Origin: Isoetes taiwanensis
Taxonomy: Eukaryota > Streptophyta > Lycopodiopsida > Isoetales > Isoetaceae
DNA: 64,000 nucleotides
Direction of reading: 5' to 3'
Assembly: GCA_021234155.1 (NCBI GenBank)
Contig: JAJEKV010000023.1
Coordinates: 4,733,945 to 4,797,944, forward strand
Shown in pieces: positions 1-12,996 of the stretch. Made by a program: the position numbers and the translations under genes. The notes under the pieces are model-generated. The model was not told where the DNA came from, did no database searches, and worked only from the letters and a program-made list of their open reading frames with translations. The first letter of the stretch is position 1, and each line of letters opens with the position of its first letter.

Positions 1-163
1 AACACAGTGATTGACACAAGAAAATAAGAAGCAAGATTGATTCATAGACAAAGTGTGCACCTGGTAAAGGTAAAATAGCACAGGTAATTAATAAACATAG
101 TTAACATATTTGAAATTGGTTAAATAAGAGCCTCATAAGACAACATTGCTGAAATAACTTTAC

Positions 164-3100
164 CTGCTGCTCTTGACTTAGAATCTGAGACTCTGTTTTT
201 TATTAAGCTCCACCCCTCTAAGGTTATCACCTATAGGAAAGATACTAGTGACTTATTGTGCACATTAAGATGCTTGACAAAGGGATACTACAAGATTAAT
301 TTGCACAAGCAAAGTTATTGGCAAAATCATTATGACTCTAGCTGACAAATTTTCTATGTTTAGTATGGAAACTAAATTATATATGCTCATTTATGAAGCT
401 ACCTGAAACATTGTCAATAATGCATGGGGATAGTCATCAAATGTGGTTGCACCCCAATTGGTATTCAGAAACATCTAAAACAATAATAAGAAGCATCAAG
501 TCAGAATCTCATGAAAATTCCACCATACAATAGATTACTAGACTCTTCTAGCCATTAGGAATGACGGACCAACACAAGATCCTTATTTATTTCACTGGCC
601 TACTTGATAATAAGAAATTACTATCATAATAAGTGGCTCAGATTATGCCATAACATCAATCACCTCTGGCTCAATATAAAAGACCATCCATGAAATTTCT
701 TTAAGATTTTGATCTGTGGAGACCCTTAACTGTTACTTTTGCAAAATCCATGATGACTTTGAAAGGACTTACCCACTTCAGTTTCGAAGGCGTAACATGG
801 CTCCTGCCAGAGCTTTGAACAAGAAACTACAATTTGAAGCAGCGTATGGGGCACAGCCTGATGTATCAACCCTCACAATTTTTGGATGCTTGGCTTTCAT
901 TACAAGAAGCTTGCAAACCATCACCAAAAGGATTTGCAGATATTTCGATACTACTAAACAAGAATTTGTTTTCTTCAGACAGTTTGCAATATGTAGAAAA
1001 AGGTATCTATGAGTTGGAAAATCAGGCCCACTTCATCAATGGCTATGATGCAATCTTTTAACTTATGTTGCAAGGAGCATCTGATGGTCCTCTTTATGAA
1101 ATAGTGGCTTTGTATACGAAGAACCAGGGCCTGCGGGTAAATAATCTTCTGAAATTATACTCTCATATATTTTAGAGTATATTATATACCTCCATAGCAT
1201 GGAGAGTACGCAACCTATTCCGAGTGCAAAATTGAGAATGCCTTCTTCAAGGGACGAGAATGATGAAGGTTGATGGCAGGCAACCTGGAGGAAGAAGATC
1301 GTGATAATCCCACAATGACCCTCAAACCTATTCCAACAAGGAGCATAAGTGGTTCTACGCCATCAAGGAGAAGTTTAACATGCTGCAGAAAAAATACAGA
1401 AACCTGCAAGAAAAACATTCTAGATGCTAAACAGGCCTTTAGGATCAAGTTCCTTTGAGTGAGAAGCAGCGGGAGGGTTTGAAGAACACAAGAGGTTTTG
1501 CGTCTATGTACTCTCAGGACACTAATTGCACTTGATCCTATGCGTCCGACCATCTGAATTTTAGGTTTTGCGTCTGTGTGCTCTCAGGACACTAATTGCA
1601 CTTGATCCTATGACTGCCCGACCATCTGAATTTTGATTAACTGTACTTCATAAGGTCAAGAGAACTTTACATGCACCTAGGCGTTGGCATAAGGTAACAA
1701 CCAACAATCTTGATTCATGGGGAAATTGTGCGTTATTATACTTGATGCTACATGTCTCCTGCAGCAGACCAAAGATGCTACGGAAAAGAACTTTGTGACG
1801 CCAAGAATTGCTAGTCAAATTCTATATGGAATCTCGCAAGGCAGCAGCATACCTTTAAAAACCAAGGCAAATGCAATTACTCACATCATACTGACACAGA
1901 TTCAACTTTCAATGGGCAGTTTGGAGGAAGGAGAAAGTGCATCCAAGAAGGAAGGGATCATCTCTATGAAGAATATGGGCGATATAAACATTATATGGTG
2001 ACATGTACAAACGTGCCCATGTGGCAACTTATATATAACTAATCTAAGGTTATCGTCACAAGTGTAACATTTATGTAGCAAACCCTATAGCTATCCATCA
2101 TAGTATCACATTATATTGTCATTGTCACACCTTCCTAATGCCATTATTCATTTGTTCCCTCCGTAAGGGACATCATTTATATTCCAAACCTGAAACTTTC
2201 AAACTTGTTGCCGAAAGGTTTTGTAAAGATGTCAGTAACCTGGTCAATTGATCTCCTGCAATTGTATACTTGCGTAGCCATCTAATGCTTTGTCCCTAAT
2301 GAAAGGTCAGCATGTTATCGATGTGTTTGATATTGTTATGCATGCTGCCTGATGTTCCTTTAAACCAATTTCTATGAGTTTATGAATCCACCCTAATTCA
2401 CATGTTGCAGGCTTTACCTTCAGCTTAGTGCTAGCATCGTAGGCTGTAACTAGCACCTTTGACAAGCAAAAAGTATAGTCCATGACCTTCTAGCATCTCC
2501 GCAGGCTGCCCTATCAGCAATCAAAGTACAGTTGTGTTCTCCAATGGAATTCACAATACAAAGACCTGATTGTAGTGAGGTGATTCAATCCTCCAATCGA
2601 TTCCTGTACTGTGAATTGTACAACTTCGTAGCTTATTTCCAGTTTCTTTATATGCACATCTCTTTGGTGGTTCTCATTTGCCCCGACAATCCTCCTGGCT
2701 TGATAAGGTGAGTTCATAGACATGAAAACCAAGACATTATTTGTCCTGAAAGTCCATCAGCTGTTGCAACGTGGTTAGGCCCCAAAACAGATCAGTGTGG
2801 AGCCCCAATATGCTTTGTTCCAACGTGGAAGGAGGAAAGCCAATGAAAGATGGGAATGGGGACTGCCTACAATGAAATCCTTCAATCAACTATTTCAGTC
2901 CAACTAGACCATTCAAATCCTTCTATATGCTGAAGAGCTTAAGCAAAGCCCAGCAATGTTCCTTTCAGAAGATGATAAAGTCGAAATAAGGACACAAATT
3001 GTATTATTAATAAAAGTGTGTAGGAAGTCTATATTTTATGGACATAACAAGACCTATGCAGACATTAATACCTTTCAGCTTTCCTTTCCCTTTGAACACA

Positions 3101-6100
3101 TGTTTTTCCATAAATTTCTAGTACAATCATGCTGCATTAATTTCCACTATACTGGTTATTCCAAATATCACAGTTGACATTACATCATATTTTAACAACC
3201 AACCCGAATGTAACTTATCAAAAGAAAAGGAAATACCAGGCATTTTTGGTTTTGCTCAGCTATACATTGATAACCATAGTAATGAGTGGGATCCTTCATA
3301 TCACACCAACGCCACGGATAAGCGCGTTGATTATCAGTTGTTCGGATGCACCTAAAATGTCCCTTTGTAGACAATCAGACATTCAATAAGATTGTTATGT
3401 TACTAGATTCAAAACATTATCAAGGGCAAAGCAACGTAAGCTATTGAAATTCATCCCAAGGTTGGACCAGGTTGCCATTCTAAGGCATAAATGGGATACC
3501 TATGATAAAGGACACTGGTAACTTTTTTGGATTAATACTACTTGATCTTCGATCAAGACCAGCTTTTTGTTTATTACATCAAACGTCTGTGGGAGATCAC
3601 TAAGAAAATACTGAAGCATTAGAAAATTAAAAAACTTAGGATATTTTTGTAGAGCAAAGAAAAGGTGAATACTTAGGAAACTTTTGTCTTTTTCCTGCAA
3701 AGAAAAAGATGAATACGGCCTTGTTTTCTCTCTTATTTTCTCTCTTAAATGACTGTTGCTTGTTTGCTGCTCTTTCGTAGATCCTCTCTAAGGAGACAAC
3801 AGATGGAGACAACTAGATGGGTCCCGACGTGACTTCTACTTGTTTCATTATCAGGACAGGGCGGGACAGGGCAGGACACTAGATGGAGACAATTAGATGG
3901 GTCCGGACATGACTGCCCCTTGTTTCCGGAACGGAACGAAACATGTTGATGTCACGCCTACAAGACCATCAATATGAGACATTCAAGAAAGTACATATTT
4001 TTAATGACACTAATTCTAGTGTGTCCGCAGATAAGACATCACTTGTTCCTCTCAAATCATCCTCAAATTCTTCAATAAGATTAAGAACTCTATATTCTCT
4101 CACCGCTCAGTAAAAGCATTTCGATAAGTAAGCCACCTGTATTTTTATATGTGCAAGCTCAAAGAAACTGGTAAGGGATTTGACCCTGATCAAAATTCGT
4201 CACGCAGTCCTTGATAGGCCAAAGAATCTAGAATTGCTTGAACCACATCCTCCCTCGAGGAATCTCCCCCCATCTTCCAACTTCCACACCAAGATGATGT
4301 GAACTAAGTCTCATTCGGCATATTACATGTCTCATTTTAGAAGACATGTTTTCAGAAAGACATGGTAGTTCTCAAAGAAAGGGGGTTCAAATGTCAGAGG
4401 TAGAATATCACTTTAATCCCACCATTATGCCACAACTTAATGCATAAGTGCTCCCACACTCAACTCCTGATTCTGGATTTATTTTTAGGAGATGATCAAT
4501 TGGACTATATGTGCAACCACAATTTCCTTTATGGTTACTTCCACTGAGTGCCATTTTTGGGAGACTCTTTTCTTCCATGTCCATTACTTTGCTATGTATG
4601 CTAATAGTTGGCATAAAGCCCCTCCTTCTAGCGTCGTCATAGTGCATTGTCATCATACTGCACTCTGCTAACATCATCTCATAAGGTACTCGCAACTTAA
4701 CACCTAGTTCAGCAAGAAGAAACTTTTTCTGCACCTTCTCAATTGGGTCTGTAAGGCTAGCCCTGGTCACTAGTAATTTCTATAACATCTTTTCCCTCCA
4801 AAGTTCATGATTTCTACCTTTTTACACTTCCTTTGCATTGCAAAAGAGCTCTTATTCCACCCTCAGCACTTTGTTCAACCACTTTATTCCATCTATAATT
4901 TTGGTCTACTATAACTCCCAAATATAACATTTTTATCATTGCAACTAGATCCCTTTGTAATAGAATGACAATTTATCCATGTTTGTGGTTCCAAAACCAG
5001 AATTTATCTTACATTCACCGTTATTTCTTTAGGACTCCAACACATTCTGCATGCCTTCTTCACTTCTAGACATTAAAACTATATAGCCTGCATATAAGAG
5101 CAGAAGGATAACAAAACCTGCAAGCCTTGTATACCTCTCATAATCAATAACCAAGCCTCCAGCTCATTGATAAATATCCCAAAACGTGGGAGAGAGCGGA
5201 CAGCCCTACAATACTTTGCACCAAATCTGTATATTTTTCCAAGGAGGGATACAAGAATTTCGTCAAAAACTCTTCATATAGTTTAGCAATAGCATTTCTG
5301 AGATCTCAGGTGCCCCTACCCTTTCCATGCTTTCCCACAAATTCTTCTTATCATATCAAAAGCTTTAGAGAAATCCACAAATGCAGCAACTAGTGGGTGC
5401 TTTGTACCTTTACAGAATCAATGGTTGCTCTAAGTGTGACCAGATGATCTATGGTACACTTCTTGGGGTGAAACCCTGCTTGCGTCTTTGATCTGGCATT
5501 GTTTGCCTCAGCCCAAGAGCTTAACTTTGTCTCTAAATGGTAGTCAACAATTTCTAGAGAGACTGCTCACCATAATCATTCTGTAATTATTTGGTCCGGG
5601 TCATCTCCTACTTTATGTCCTGGGATCCCTCTGTTTAACTTCCACGACAGACGTAGCTTTTCCCATGGCACATCATTCTTAATATTGGGTGAGTACCTAG
5701 ATTAGTGATGAACCTCCTCATTTAAGTATCTCAGCCACTAACCCACATGCATCTGCTGCCTTGCCACATGAGAGTTTTTCAATGCCCATTTTTCTTTAAA
5801 ATATTTAACCTTTCTTTCCTGATGTTATAATATCATTTTACTCCTAGTATATGATAAAGTTTTTTAACCTGTTCAAGTAGAACATCCGTTTTTATTTATT
5901 TAGATGGTGCTTCTTAGCTTTCAAGTGACTACAGAACTTTGCGTGGATTATCCATCAATTTCCTTTATTAACACTTCTTGCTTTCGTGCTAAGAAAAATC
6001 GTTTCTTCATTCTAACCAGCTTCATATATTCTTTTCCAATCACCCTTGTATACCTCTCATAATCAACAACCAAGCTTCCAGCTCATTGATAAATATCCCA

Positions 6101-9100
6101 AAAACGTGGGAGAGAGCGGACAGCCCTACATTACTTTGCACCAAATCTGTATATTTTTCCAAGGAGGGATACAAGAATTTCGTCAAAAACTCTTCATATA
6201 GTTTAGCAATAGCATTTCTGAGATCTCAGGTGCCCCTACCCTTTCCATGCTTTCCCACAAATTCTTCTTATCATATCAAACGCTTTAGAGAAATCCACAA
6301 ATGCAGCAACTAGTGGGTGCTTTGTACCTTTTACAGAATCAATGGTTGCTCTAAGTGTGACCAGATGATCTATGGTACACTTCTTGGGGTGAAACCCTGC
6401 TTGCGTCTTTGATCTGGCATTGTTTGCCTCAGCCCAAGAGCTTAACTTTGTCTCAAAATGGTAGTCAACAATTTCGAGAGAGACTGCTCACCATAATCAT
6501 TCTGTAATTATTTGGTCCGGGTCATCTCCTACTTTATGTACTGGGATCCCTCTGTTTAACTTCCACGACAGACGTAGCTTTTCCCATAGCACATCATTCT
6601 TAATATTGGGTGAGTACCTAGATTAGTGATGAACCTCCTCATTTAAGTATCTCAGCCACTAACCCACATGCATCTGCTGCCTTGCCACATGAGAGTTTTT
6701 TCAATGCCCATTTTTTTCTTTAAAATATTTAACCTTTCTTTCCTGGTGTTATAACATCATTTTACTCCTAGTATATGATAAAGTTTTTTAACCTGTTCAA
6801 GTAGAACATCCGTTTTTTTATTTATTTAGATGGTGCTTCTTAGCTTTCAAGTGACTCCAGAACTTGCATGGATTATCCATCAATTTCCTTTATTAACACT
6901 TCTTGCTTTCGTGCTAAGAAAAGTCGTTTCTTCATTCTAACCAGCTTCATATATTCTTTTCCAATCACCCTTCTATGAGTCCCTCTTGCCTTATCATTTT
7001 GAGCTCTTTTCAGAGTACAATTTCAGAGTACAATCCTGGCCAAACCACCCATTGCATTATGGAGGGGGAACTGTTTACCAACCAAAATGACGAGCCAAGA
7101 ACCACCCGAGTGACCAGACAGAAGGAGCCAACCAACACAACACCAAGTCTTATGGGGAGCCAACTACGTGATCCAAAGGAGAGAGCCAACCAGTCATGAC
7201 CAAGCCAAGGGAGAATTGTCTACCAGTCAAGAACCACAAGGCGTAACCAGGCAGGAGGAGCCAACCAACACAACACTGGCAAGTCAATACCCCACCATCA
7301 AGATGTCCACGAATCTGACGAACTTCATGAGGGGGAGGTAGGTTCCTCGAAGTGGCAATAAAACCTGCCTCATAATAGGCATGAAAATGAAATGCTCCTT
7401 TATGTGTCAAGTGATTATTCAAATACCCTGGATTAAAACTTGGGAAAATCTGAAGATATCCAAGCTGCGTTTCATGTTTGTTGTTCCCATGTTCAATGAG
7501 ATAACACATCGGGGCCATTACATTGACAGAAAAAAGAGAAAGTTACTTTTTGATACAATTCCAAGGAACTGTCTCTTTCAAGAACTGCTGGAAGTGACAT
7601 TGTTATATGTATATGACGTTATTGTATAAGATCTATTAAAGACTATAGCCATGCTGGAAAAATCAATGCTTCTGATGTTCTCAAAATGCTGTCCATCTTT
7701 CAGTACTTTTGGTAAAGTCAAGCACATCATCGGGCCAAAATGGACAAACTTGACAAAAACATTGTCCAAGATGATCAAGTGATTTGTCGACTGACTTCTA
7801 TTGTTGCAGCAAAATCTCCCATGCATCTTCACTCTTGGCCTGTATATCGTTCCCAAGCCCAAGCAGTTTCCTGGAGGCCTGTCTTTCAATAGTAAGGGTG
7901 CTTGGAGGCACAAGTGCCTGCTTTAACTGAATAGTGTATCTCAATCCTTCTTTATGCTGGATGACATGTTCTTATCCTCATTCTTTGAGGGCCTTTGTTG
8001 TAGCTTACAGCTCTAGAGAATTTTTCTGAGGAAATAGAGCTCAGGATAAACATGGATAAGTCAAAGGTGATGACAGCATGAGCATGCATGCATTGCAACT
8101 TCTTCTAGTTTATGGTTCTATTTTATGGGCACTCCATGATCAGGTTGTATATTTTGTATCTTTGCCATGTCACCTTTTTTTCTGCTTTTCTTTTGCGCCC
8201 TGGGCCGGGGGAGGGGGAGGGGGGACCCCCATGCTTCCTTCACATCATGCAATCTAACCCCAAACACCTCCCAAATGCAATTTCTCTTTTTTCTTTTTTT
8301 TCCTCTTTTTTTTTGAACCGAGGGGTTGGGCAAAAGGAAGATTACCCCAGCTAGGAACAATAGGTCCTGACAGTGGCTTGTAAACTTGTTACTCTGGTTC
8401 TAAAACAATTATTGTATGGTCAAAATAGAGGGACACCTTTGTTTTACAGGCCCCCACACGCCCACAAATTTTTCTCACATACCCATGCAAGTCCTTCCAA
8501 AATAAAACAATTTTTGTTTTTTCTTACAGCATCACTCACAGTATTATGGGCCTGCAAGATGGGCAATAACTGGGCACTTAAGTAGCGGGCAAGATTACCA
8601 ACTATACGATCATCCCTCTTTGCATGCAATTCTCATTTGTTAAGCATCAGTGAAGGAGACACTCTGGAATTACTTCCTAAAAGAAAATTTTATCTAATAA
8701 AGCTATTAAAAGAGCAAAAGCATGTTAGAGAGAGATTTTATTATCTGTGCCAGCATTTAACATCCCAAATCATAGAGTTGTCATTTTGCAATTATCCAGA
8801 CATGCATGCATACACACCAAGCTTTAATGCACTGCAATGATCTACAGAATAATCGCAAAATGGGATATAGTAAGAAGCAAGGAGCAAACTGACCTCTTAT
8901 TAAGGGATCCATCCAGAAATTGGATAGCTATTTGGGCATAATACGAGCACAGGAACAACGTCAACAAAATGACATTCCTAAGTGGCCAAACACTTTTCCT
9001 GACAGCAGCCATGATATCCTGCAAACTTTAACATGCGTCTCTGATTTCAAAAACTGATAGAACCATAAAAATCACCTACTTTCTTTATCATTAGCATGCC

Positions 9101-11974
9101 TAACAAGCAGCAGATAATGGCAGGATGCTACAACGAGGAAATAAGCAATCGAACAGTCAGTTTAACTAATCAACAGACTGCAAATTTCCTTGTAGTTTTT
9201 CGCAAAGGTAGTTATGCGATTGGAGGAAGTTTGCTGTATTCATGTATGGACTTAAATAAACAGACAACGGCCTATAAAAAGTCAAGGCTGTGCAATATTG
9301 ATAAATCACATTTCATTGTGTTGCCTTATCACTTTGAATTTGATGCTGTTGTTACAACTGAAGAAGCAAAAAGAGTGGCGAGAGAGAAAACTCAAGAGAC
9401 TCCCCAGGCAAACACAGAAAAATCCCCACAGAAGAAGATGCATTGTTGGATGCATAACAGCTTCAAGGTAATACACAGGAGTCCAACGCATGGAGCCTAA
9501 AATGAAAATAAAGTTTCTAGTCTTTCTACTGCTGTCACAGAAGGAGATGCATTGTTGCATAACAGCTTCAAGGTAATACACAGGAGTCCAAAGCATGAAG
9601 CCTAAAATAGAAACAAAATTGGTAGTCTTTCTACTGCCCTACAAGTTTTAGAACCTTTTTCACTGTCACTCATACTTATGTAGCACAAAGAATAAGCCTC
9701 TAAAGCAAAATCCTCCTTCGATTGCATTTTTGGAGGGTAGAATCAAAATGCAAACCCTAGAGGAGTCAACAAAATAGAGGGAAGTGATTAAAATTGTAGC
9801 ATATAATCAAAGTACTTGGACTCGTTTACATGCTGGACATGAGAATGAACTGGCCATCTTCACTGGCCCACATATAATACTGCATTATATGTGCATTTCA
9901 ATGCAAATAAGAAATGCTTCCAATCCTGGCGAAGCATGTCACCATATGCGTTTGAGGTAAAATGACTGGTCATCTTCACTGACCCACATATAATACTGCA
10001 TTATATGTGCAGTTCAATGCAAATAAGAAACGCTTCCAATCCTGGCGAAGCATGTCACCATATGCGTTTGAGGTAAAATGATAGTCATTATTGCCCACTT
10101 TCATGTTTTAATGCACATTATTGTTTACTGCCCATAACCCAGAACCTAGTTGGAAGTGTAGTGATGAAGGGTCCAAATAAAGGAAGCAGGACCAATACAG
10201 CTGGTAATTTAAATGCCCATATACTAACCAGCAACCACCATAATCATAGAAACTAATTTCTGCTCTGATCAAATCCACTTATTATTAACCCATGGCTGTC
10301 CTCTGGCTTACATTTTTTTAGTGTTGATATAAGTCAATCTTATTAGTCACCTCAATCTAGCATCTTAACATGAATCTAATGTATTCCAGAAAACGTCAAG
10401 CCAGAACATACTATGACATCAGAAAAGAAGGATATGTTTTGTAGGGCAAGCAAGCCACGGAATGCTCGAAAGACTGCAACTCGAGCAAAAGTGTCGGATC
10501 CTGTAGCACTCCTTACAAAAATATGCACCCTATGAAACGCAAATCATATTAGTCAACTATTCTGCATTTCAAAAGCTTAATATTGACGGTAGGGAGAAAC
10601 TTACCAAGAGTCAATTACAATAAGGAAGTCAAGCCTGTTATAAGCATTTCGAAGGAAAGAATGTGGTCCCATTACAAATCCTAGACAGGCAATGCGTAGC
10701 AATAACTCCACTCTGCATGAAAATTTATAAAAATTGCTTACTTGAACGTCATGTTGAAACTGAAATATACATTTCAGTTAATACGAGGCCTCACGTATAG
10801 AAGAGCGTCAAGGCTGCATCTGCAAGTTCAAGATCGAACTGCTTTTCATGAGTCCACTGTTCTTGCGCTGTACCCTTAAATATGAGCACTAAGAGATGAG
10901 ACACAATCAGAGCCAACACAAAGTATTCCGTTTTTCTGACAGTGGATCCAATTAAGGAAAAAAAAAAAAAAAAAAAAAAAAAAAAGATAAAAGAATCCTT
11001 AAGAAAGTGTGGAAAAGGCATGCCTTAGGAGGATACTGATTATACAAAAGGAGAAATAGCCTAATACGGGCGGGACTATGGAAACTCCATATTCCGAGAG
11101 CATAGCCATCAAGCCTTGCACCAGGTCCCATTGCACTGGACGTAATTTTCTTCCTCATAATCTAAATGAACAAAGGAGGAGAAATTTTATCAAGCCTCCT
11201 ATAGGTCTGGAATACCTGCATTAGTAGACACGAGGTGGGCCTCCACTTACTATATGCCTTTTAACAGCAAGGTATGCTTTGGACCAATTGTCCTTTGCAG
11301 GGGGTAACGGAGCTGCTGGAGCTGCTATTTCTTTAAGCACTTCCAAAACCTCGGCAGACCTTGGTGGGGCCTCCTTCGAAATATTCTCACTGATCAAAGC
11401 ATCTTCGGTGACTGGACGAACAGGTGGTAGTGGTGCTTCCCACGTTGGATTTTTCTTAAGAAAATCTGGATGATCTTCCAAATCTGATTCTCCCCTATAT
11501 AACTTTCAATACATTAGCAAGTATGCTGTCATATTTTCAATGCAAGGCTTTTAGATTTCATTGAATTTCAAACATGTAAGGCTAAAGAATAACATCGCTC
11601 ATCCTACAAGAAACACAGTTGAAGGCATTATATTTATTTTCCGGCCAAGGAACAGTGTTATTCGAAAGATGTTATGGTGATCTCTAAAAGATGCTGACAT
11701 GTTTCTACAAATTTTCTGCTGCAAACATTTGACTATGACATTCCTCTATATGTTCATTGATTCTAGGGAAAAATGAAGATACATACATGGCAGGAGCGAC
11801 TGTGTTAGCTACGGCAACTGCAGCATTGGATAAACTTTTCGACAACCGGCGCTGCGCATCTGCAACTCCAGATATGGTGCGAGACAATCGACGTTGCACA
11901 CCTTGTCCTGTATCTAATGCAAACTGCACAGCGCTGGCCCTTCTGACAGAGCTGCGTCTTTCCTGACTATCCAT
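164..11974 (-). CDS. CaV-like voltage-gated cation channel, domain I exons (copy A)
   Basis: Predicted plasma-membrane voltage-gated Ca2+/cation channel, assembled from exons with GT-AG borders. Exons (minus strand): 11,787-11,974; 11,251-11,494; 11,037-11,161; 10,795-10,935; 10,605-10,712; 10,412-10,529; 8,894-9,018; 403-474; 164-230. The first seven join in frame for about 349 codons. The N-terminus is basic and Ser/Arg-rich. S1 starts KTEYFVLALIVSHLLVLIF; S2-S3 has VELLLRIACLGF and NRLDFLIVIDSW; S4 has RVAVFRAFRGLLALQ; the S4-S5/S5 exon has RKSVWPLRNVILLTLF. The pore exons read FDDYPHALLTMFQ then VITLEGW, matching the CaV filter with its acidic residue. Exon 8 enters in phase 0 while exon 7 leaves two bases, so one or more small exons between 500 and 8,890 are missing from this model. 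S6 and later exons lie left of the window. Plant TPC1 pores look different, so TPC is unlikely. Confidence 0.75.
716..1012 (+). mobile_element. Ty1/copia polyprotein remnant (copy A)
   Basis: A 98-codon open stretch resembles the end of copia integrase leading into reverse transcriptase: the phrase PDVSTLTIFGCLAF matches the widely conserved copia PDxSxLRxFGCLAY block, preceded by ARALNKKLQFEAAYG in place of the usual NKTPYEAW. No other complete domain is nearby, so this is a degraded fragment in an intron of the minus-strand channel gene. Confidence 0.6.
2190..2760 (-). mobile_element. Ty1/copia RNase H tail remnant (copy A)
   Basis: On the minus strand about 2,200-2,262 reads DQVTDIFTKPFGNKF, the near-universal C-terminal copia block (DQLADIFTKPL). 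Just upstream (about 2,300) KHID is readable, as in the TKHIDxRxHFI block. Stops interrupt it. It lies opposite in strand to the fragment at 716-1,012, so two separate copia remnants sit in the same channel intron. Confidence 0.6.
4408..6972 (-). mobile_element. LINE reverse-transcriptase remnant (copy A)
   Basis: Minus-strand fragments match the LINE at 48.6-51.1 kb: KKFLLAELGVKLRVPYEMML here against KKFLLTELGVKVQTPYPMML there, and GGIRALFAMQRKC against GLKALYAMQRKC. The catalytic box is degraded: LLLLYAGYIVLM replaces LLYADDIVIL near 5,075-5,105. Stops and frameshifts are frequent, so it is a dead element. The reverse-transcriptase part is internally duplicated (5,125-6,043 and 6,044-6,972). 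It sits in the long channel intron. Confidence 0.7.
5125..6972 (+). repeat. Tandem duplication, two units of about 919 bp (copy A)
   Basis: The unit starting CCTTGTATACCTCTCATAATCAA at 5,125 restarts at 6,044 with a few substitutions. It lies inside the LINE remnant and covers its palm-region sequence. The same arrangement is present in copy B, so it predates the 25-kb duplication. Confidence 0.9.
6973..8890. other. Channel intron with degenerate repeats and low-complexity tracts (copy A)
   Basis: No gene is supported. At 7,080-7,290 a phrase of the form AGGAGCCAACCAACACAACAC occurs twice, within a Pro/Thr-rich frame that looks like element debris. At 8,170-8,330 there are T-, G- and C-rich runs. 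The copy B equivalent is 31,931-33,850, where the homopolymers are longer. Confidence 0.45.
9432..9640 (+). repeat. Imperfect tandem repeat, two units of about 109 bp (copy A)
   Basis: GATGCATTGTTG(GATG)CATAACAGCTTCAAGG and the following CACAGGAGTCCAA recur at 9,432 and 9,541. The copy B equivalent is about 34,385-34,590. It lies in a channel intron. Confidence 0.8.
9850..10081 (+). repeat. Tandem repeat, two units of 116 bp (copy A)
   Basis: CTGGCCATCTTCACTGGCCC at 9,850 and CTGGTCATCTTCACTGACCC at 9,966 begin two units. Each contains the near-palindrome CATATAATACTGCATTATATG. The copy B equivalent is 34,806-35,036. It lies in a channel intron. Confidence 0.85.
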
Positions 11975-12265
11975 TTGGTCTGACCGGAAAGGAAGAGATC
12001 AACGAATTGCCCAAATCCTCCAAGCACAAATTCCTCAACTCCGGCAGCAATGAAATGTAACAACCACCACCTGTGCCTTTCCTTATCCTCGCCCTCCGGT
12101 TTGAAAATCTGTAGAATCGTCCTACGTGGCTATATTATGGCCGTAGATTGTTTCTTCTGGTTATGGTGAAATAAAAAAGTCACATGAGGGTTCCACGTGG
12201 TACCGAACGGCCCAGGCTACGACAATTTCTAGGATTGCTGGCAATAAATCCCAACGTAATACTAA

Positions 12266-12980
12266 GGGCGAAATCACACTAGGGCACCTGCCCAATTCTG
12301 GAATTTGAATATACGTGATGAAATGGGCAAGTGCCCAGACACACGTCCGAGCATTGTATCACACTAGGGCACCTGCCCAAGCGCCACGTAACAACGGTCA
12401 AGATTCCGTTCCAAGGTCACCCACCACGCCTTGCAGAATAGAGCATTACGTCAGCGAAGGATTTCACGCCCCTAATCGTATGCCATTGGTCTTGGGCGGA
12501 TCAAGAGCTCTAATCTGTGCCCCCTTTGCATTGTCTTGCGAAATTCCAAACAAGAACAACCATATGGTTTCGGAATGGAAAAACGTCTCAGGAGCTTCAA
12601 GAAATGGGGCGTGAAAAAAAACCTTGCTCAACTGGGGTCGAGGGTGAGAAAATTTGCGACAAATTTTGGGAGGGCCGAAGTTTTGGGCGGCGGTGAGGGG
12701 CGGGCAAGGCCATGGCGAGAATGAATGAAATTGCGGCGGCCCCAGCTATGGCGATGAAAGCATGGGGGCCCCGGATCGGCGATACGTTGATGATATGGCA
12801 TGGTGCCCAAACTTTGGGCACCCTTCGGGTTAAATAGAAATTCATCCGTGTGCCCAAGTCGAAGCATCATTTTGGGCATGTTGGTGTGATAGCACGAAGT
12901 GCCCAACTTGGCCACTTGGAGAATTTTAATAAGACGGGGAATTTTTTATTAATGGCCGAGCACATGGTGTGATGTCGCCC
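12266..12980. mobile_element. Harbinger/Tourist-like MITE (copy A)
   Basis: Left end GGGCGAAATCACAC and right end, read in reverse complement, GGGCGACATCACAC, with TAA immediately outside on both sides (12,263-12,265 and 12,981-12,983). A 3-bp TAA duplication with GG(G)-starting inverted repeats is the PIF/Harbinger hallmark. Length 715 bp, no transposase. It lies about 290 bp upstream of the channel start codon, so it may affect that promoter. Confidence 0.75.
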
Positions 12981-12996
12981 TAAATCGCTATACCAA

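Noticed and set aside
1215-1553. 112-codon minus-strand frame as a membrane protein
   Set aside because: It is not kept in frame in copy B and has no domain; its hydrophobic look comes from antisense composition.
7150-7518. 122-codon minus-strand frame as a missing channel exon or gene
   Set aside because: No hydrophobic or Cys-rich channel feature, the frame differs in copy B, and the opposite strand looks like element debris.
10959-10985. Poly(A) run on the plus strand as a retrotransposon tail
   Set aside because: On the minus strand it is a T-rich tract directly before the channel exon 4 acceptor (CTGTCAG), so a long polypyrimidine tract explains it.
164-11974. Channel as plant TPC1
   Set aside because: TPC1 pores have TTSNNPDVW-like sequence and EF hands between domains; here the filters are TLEGW and TAESW.
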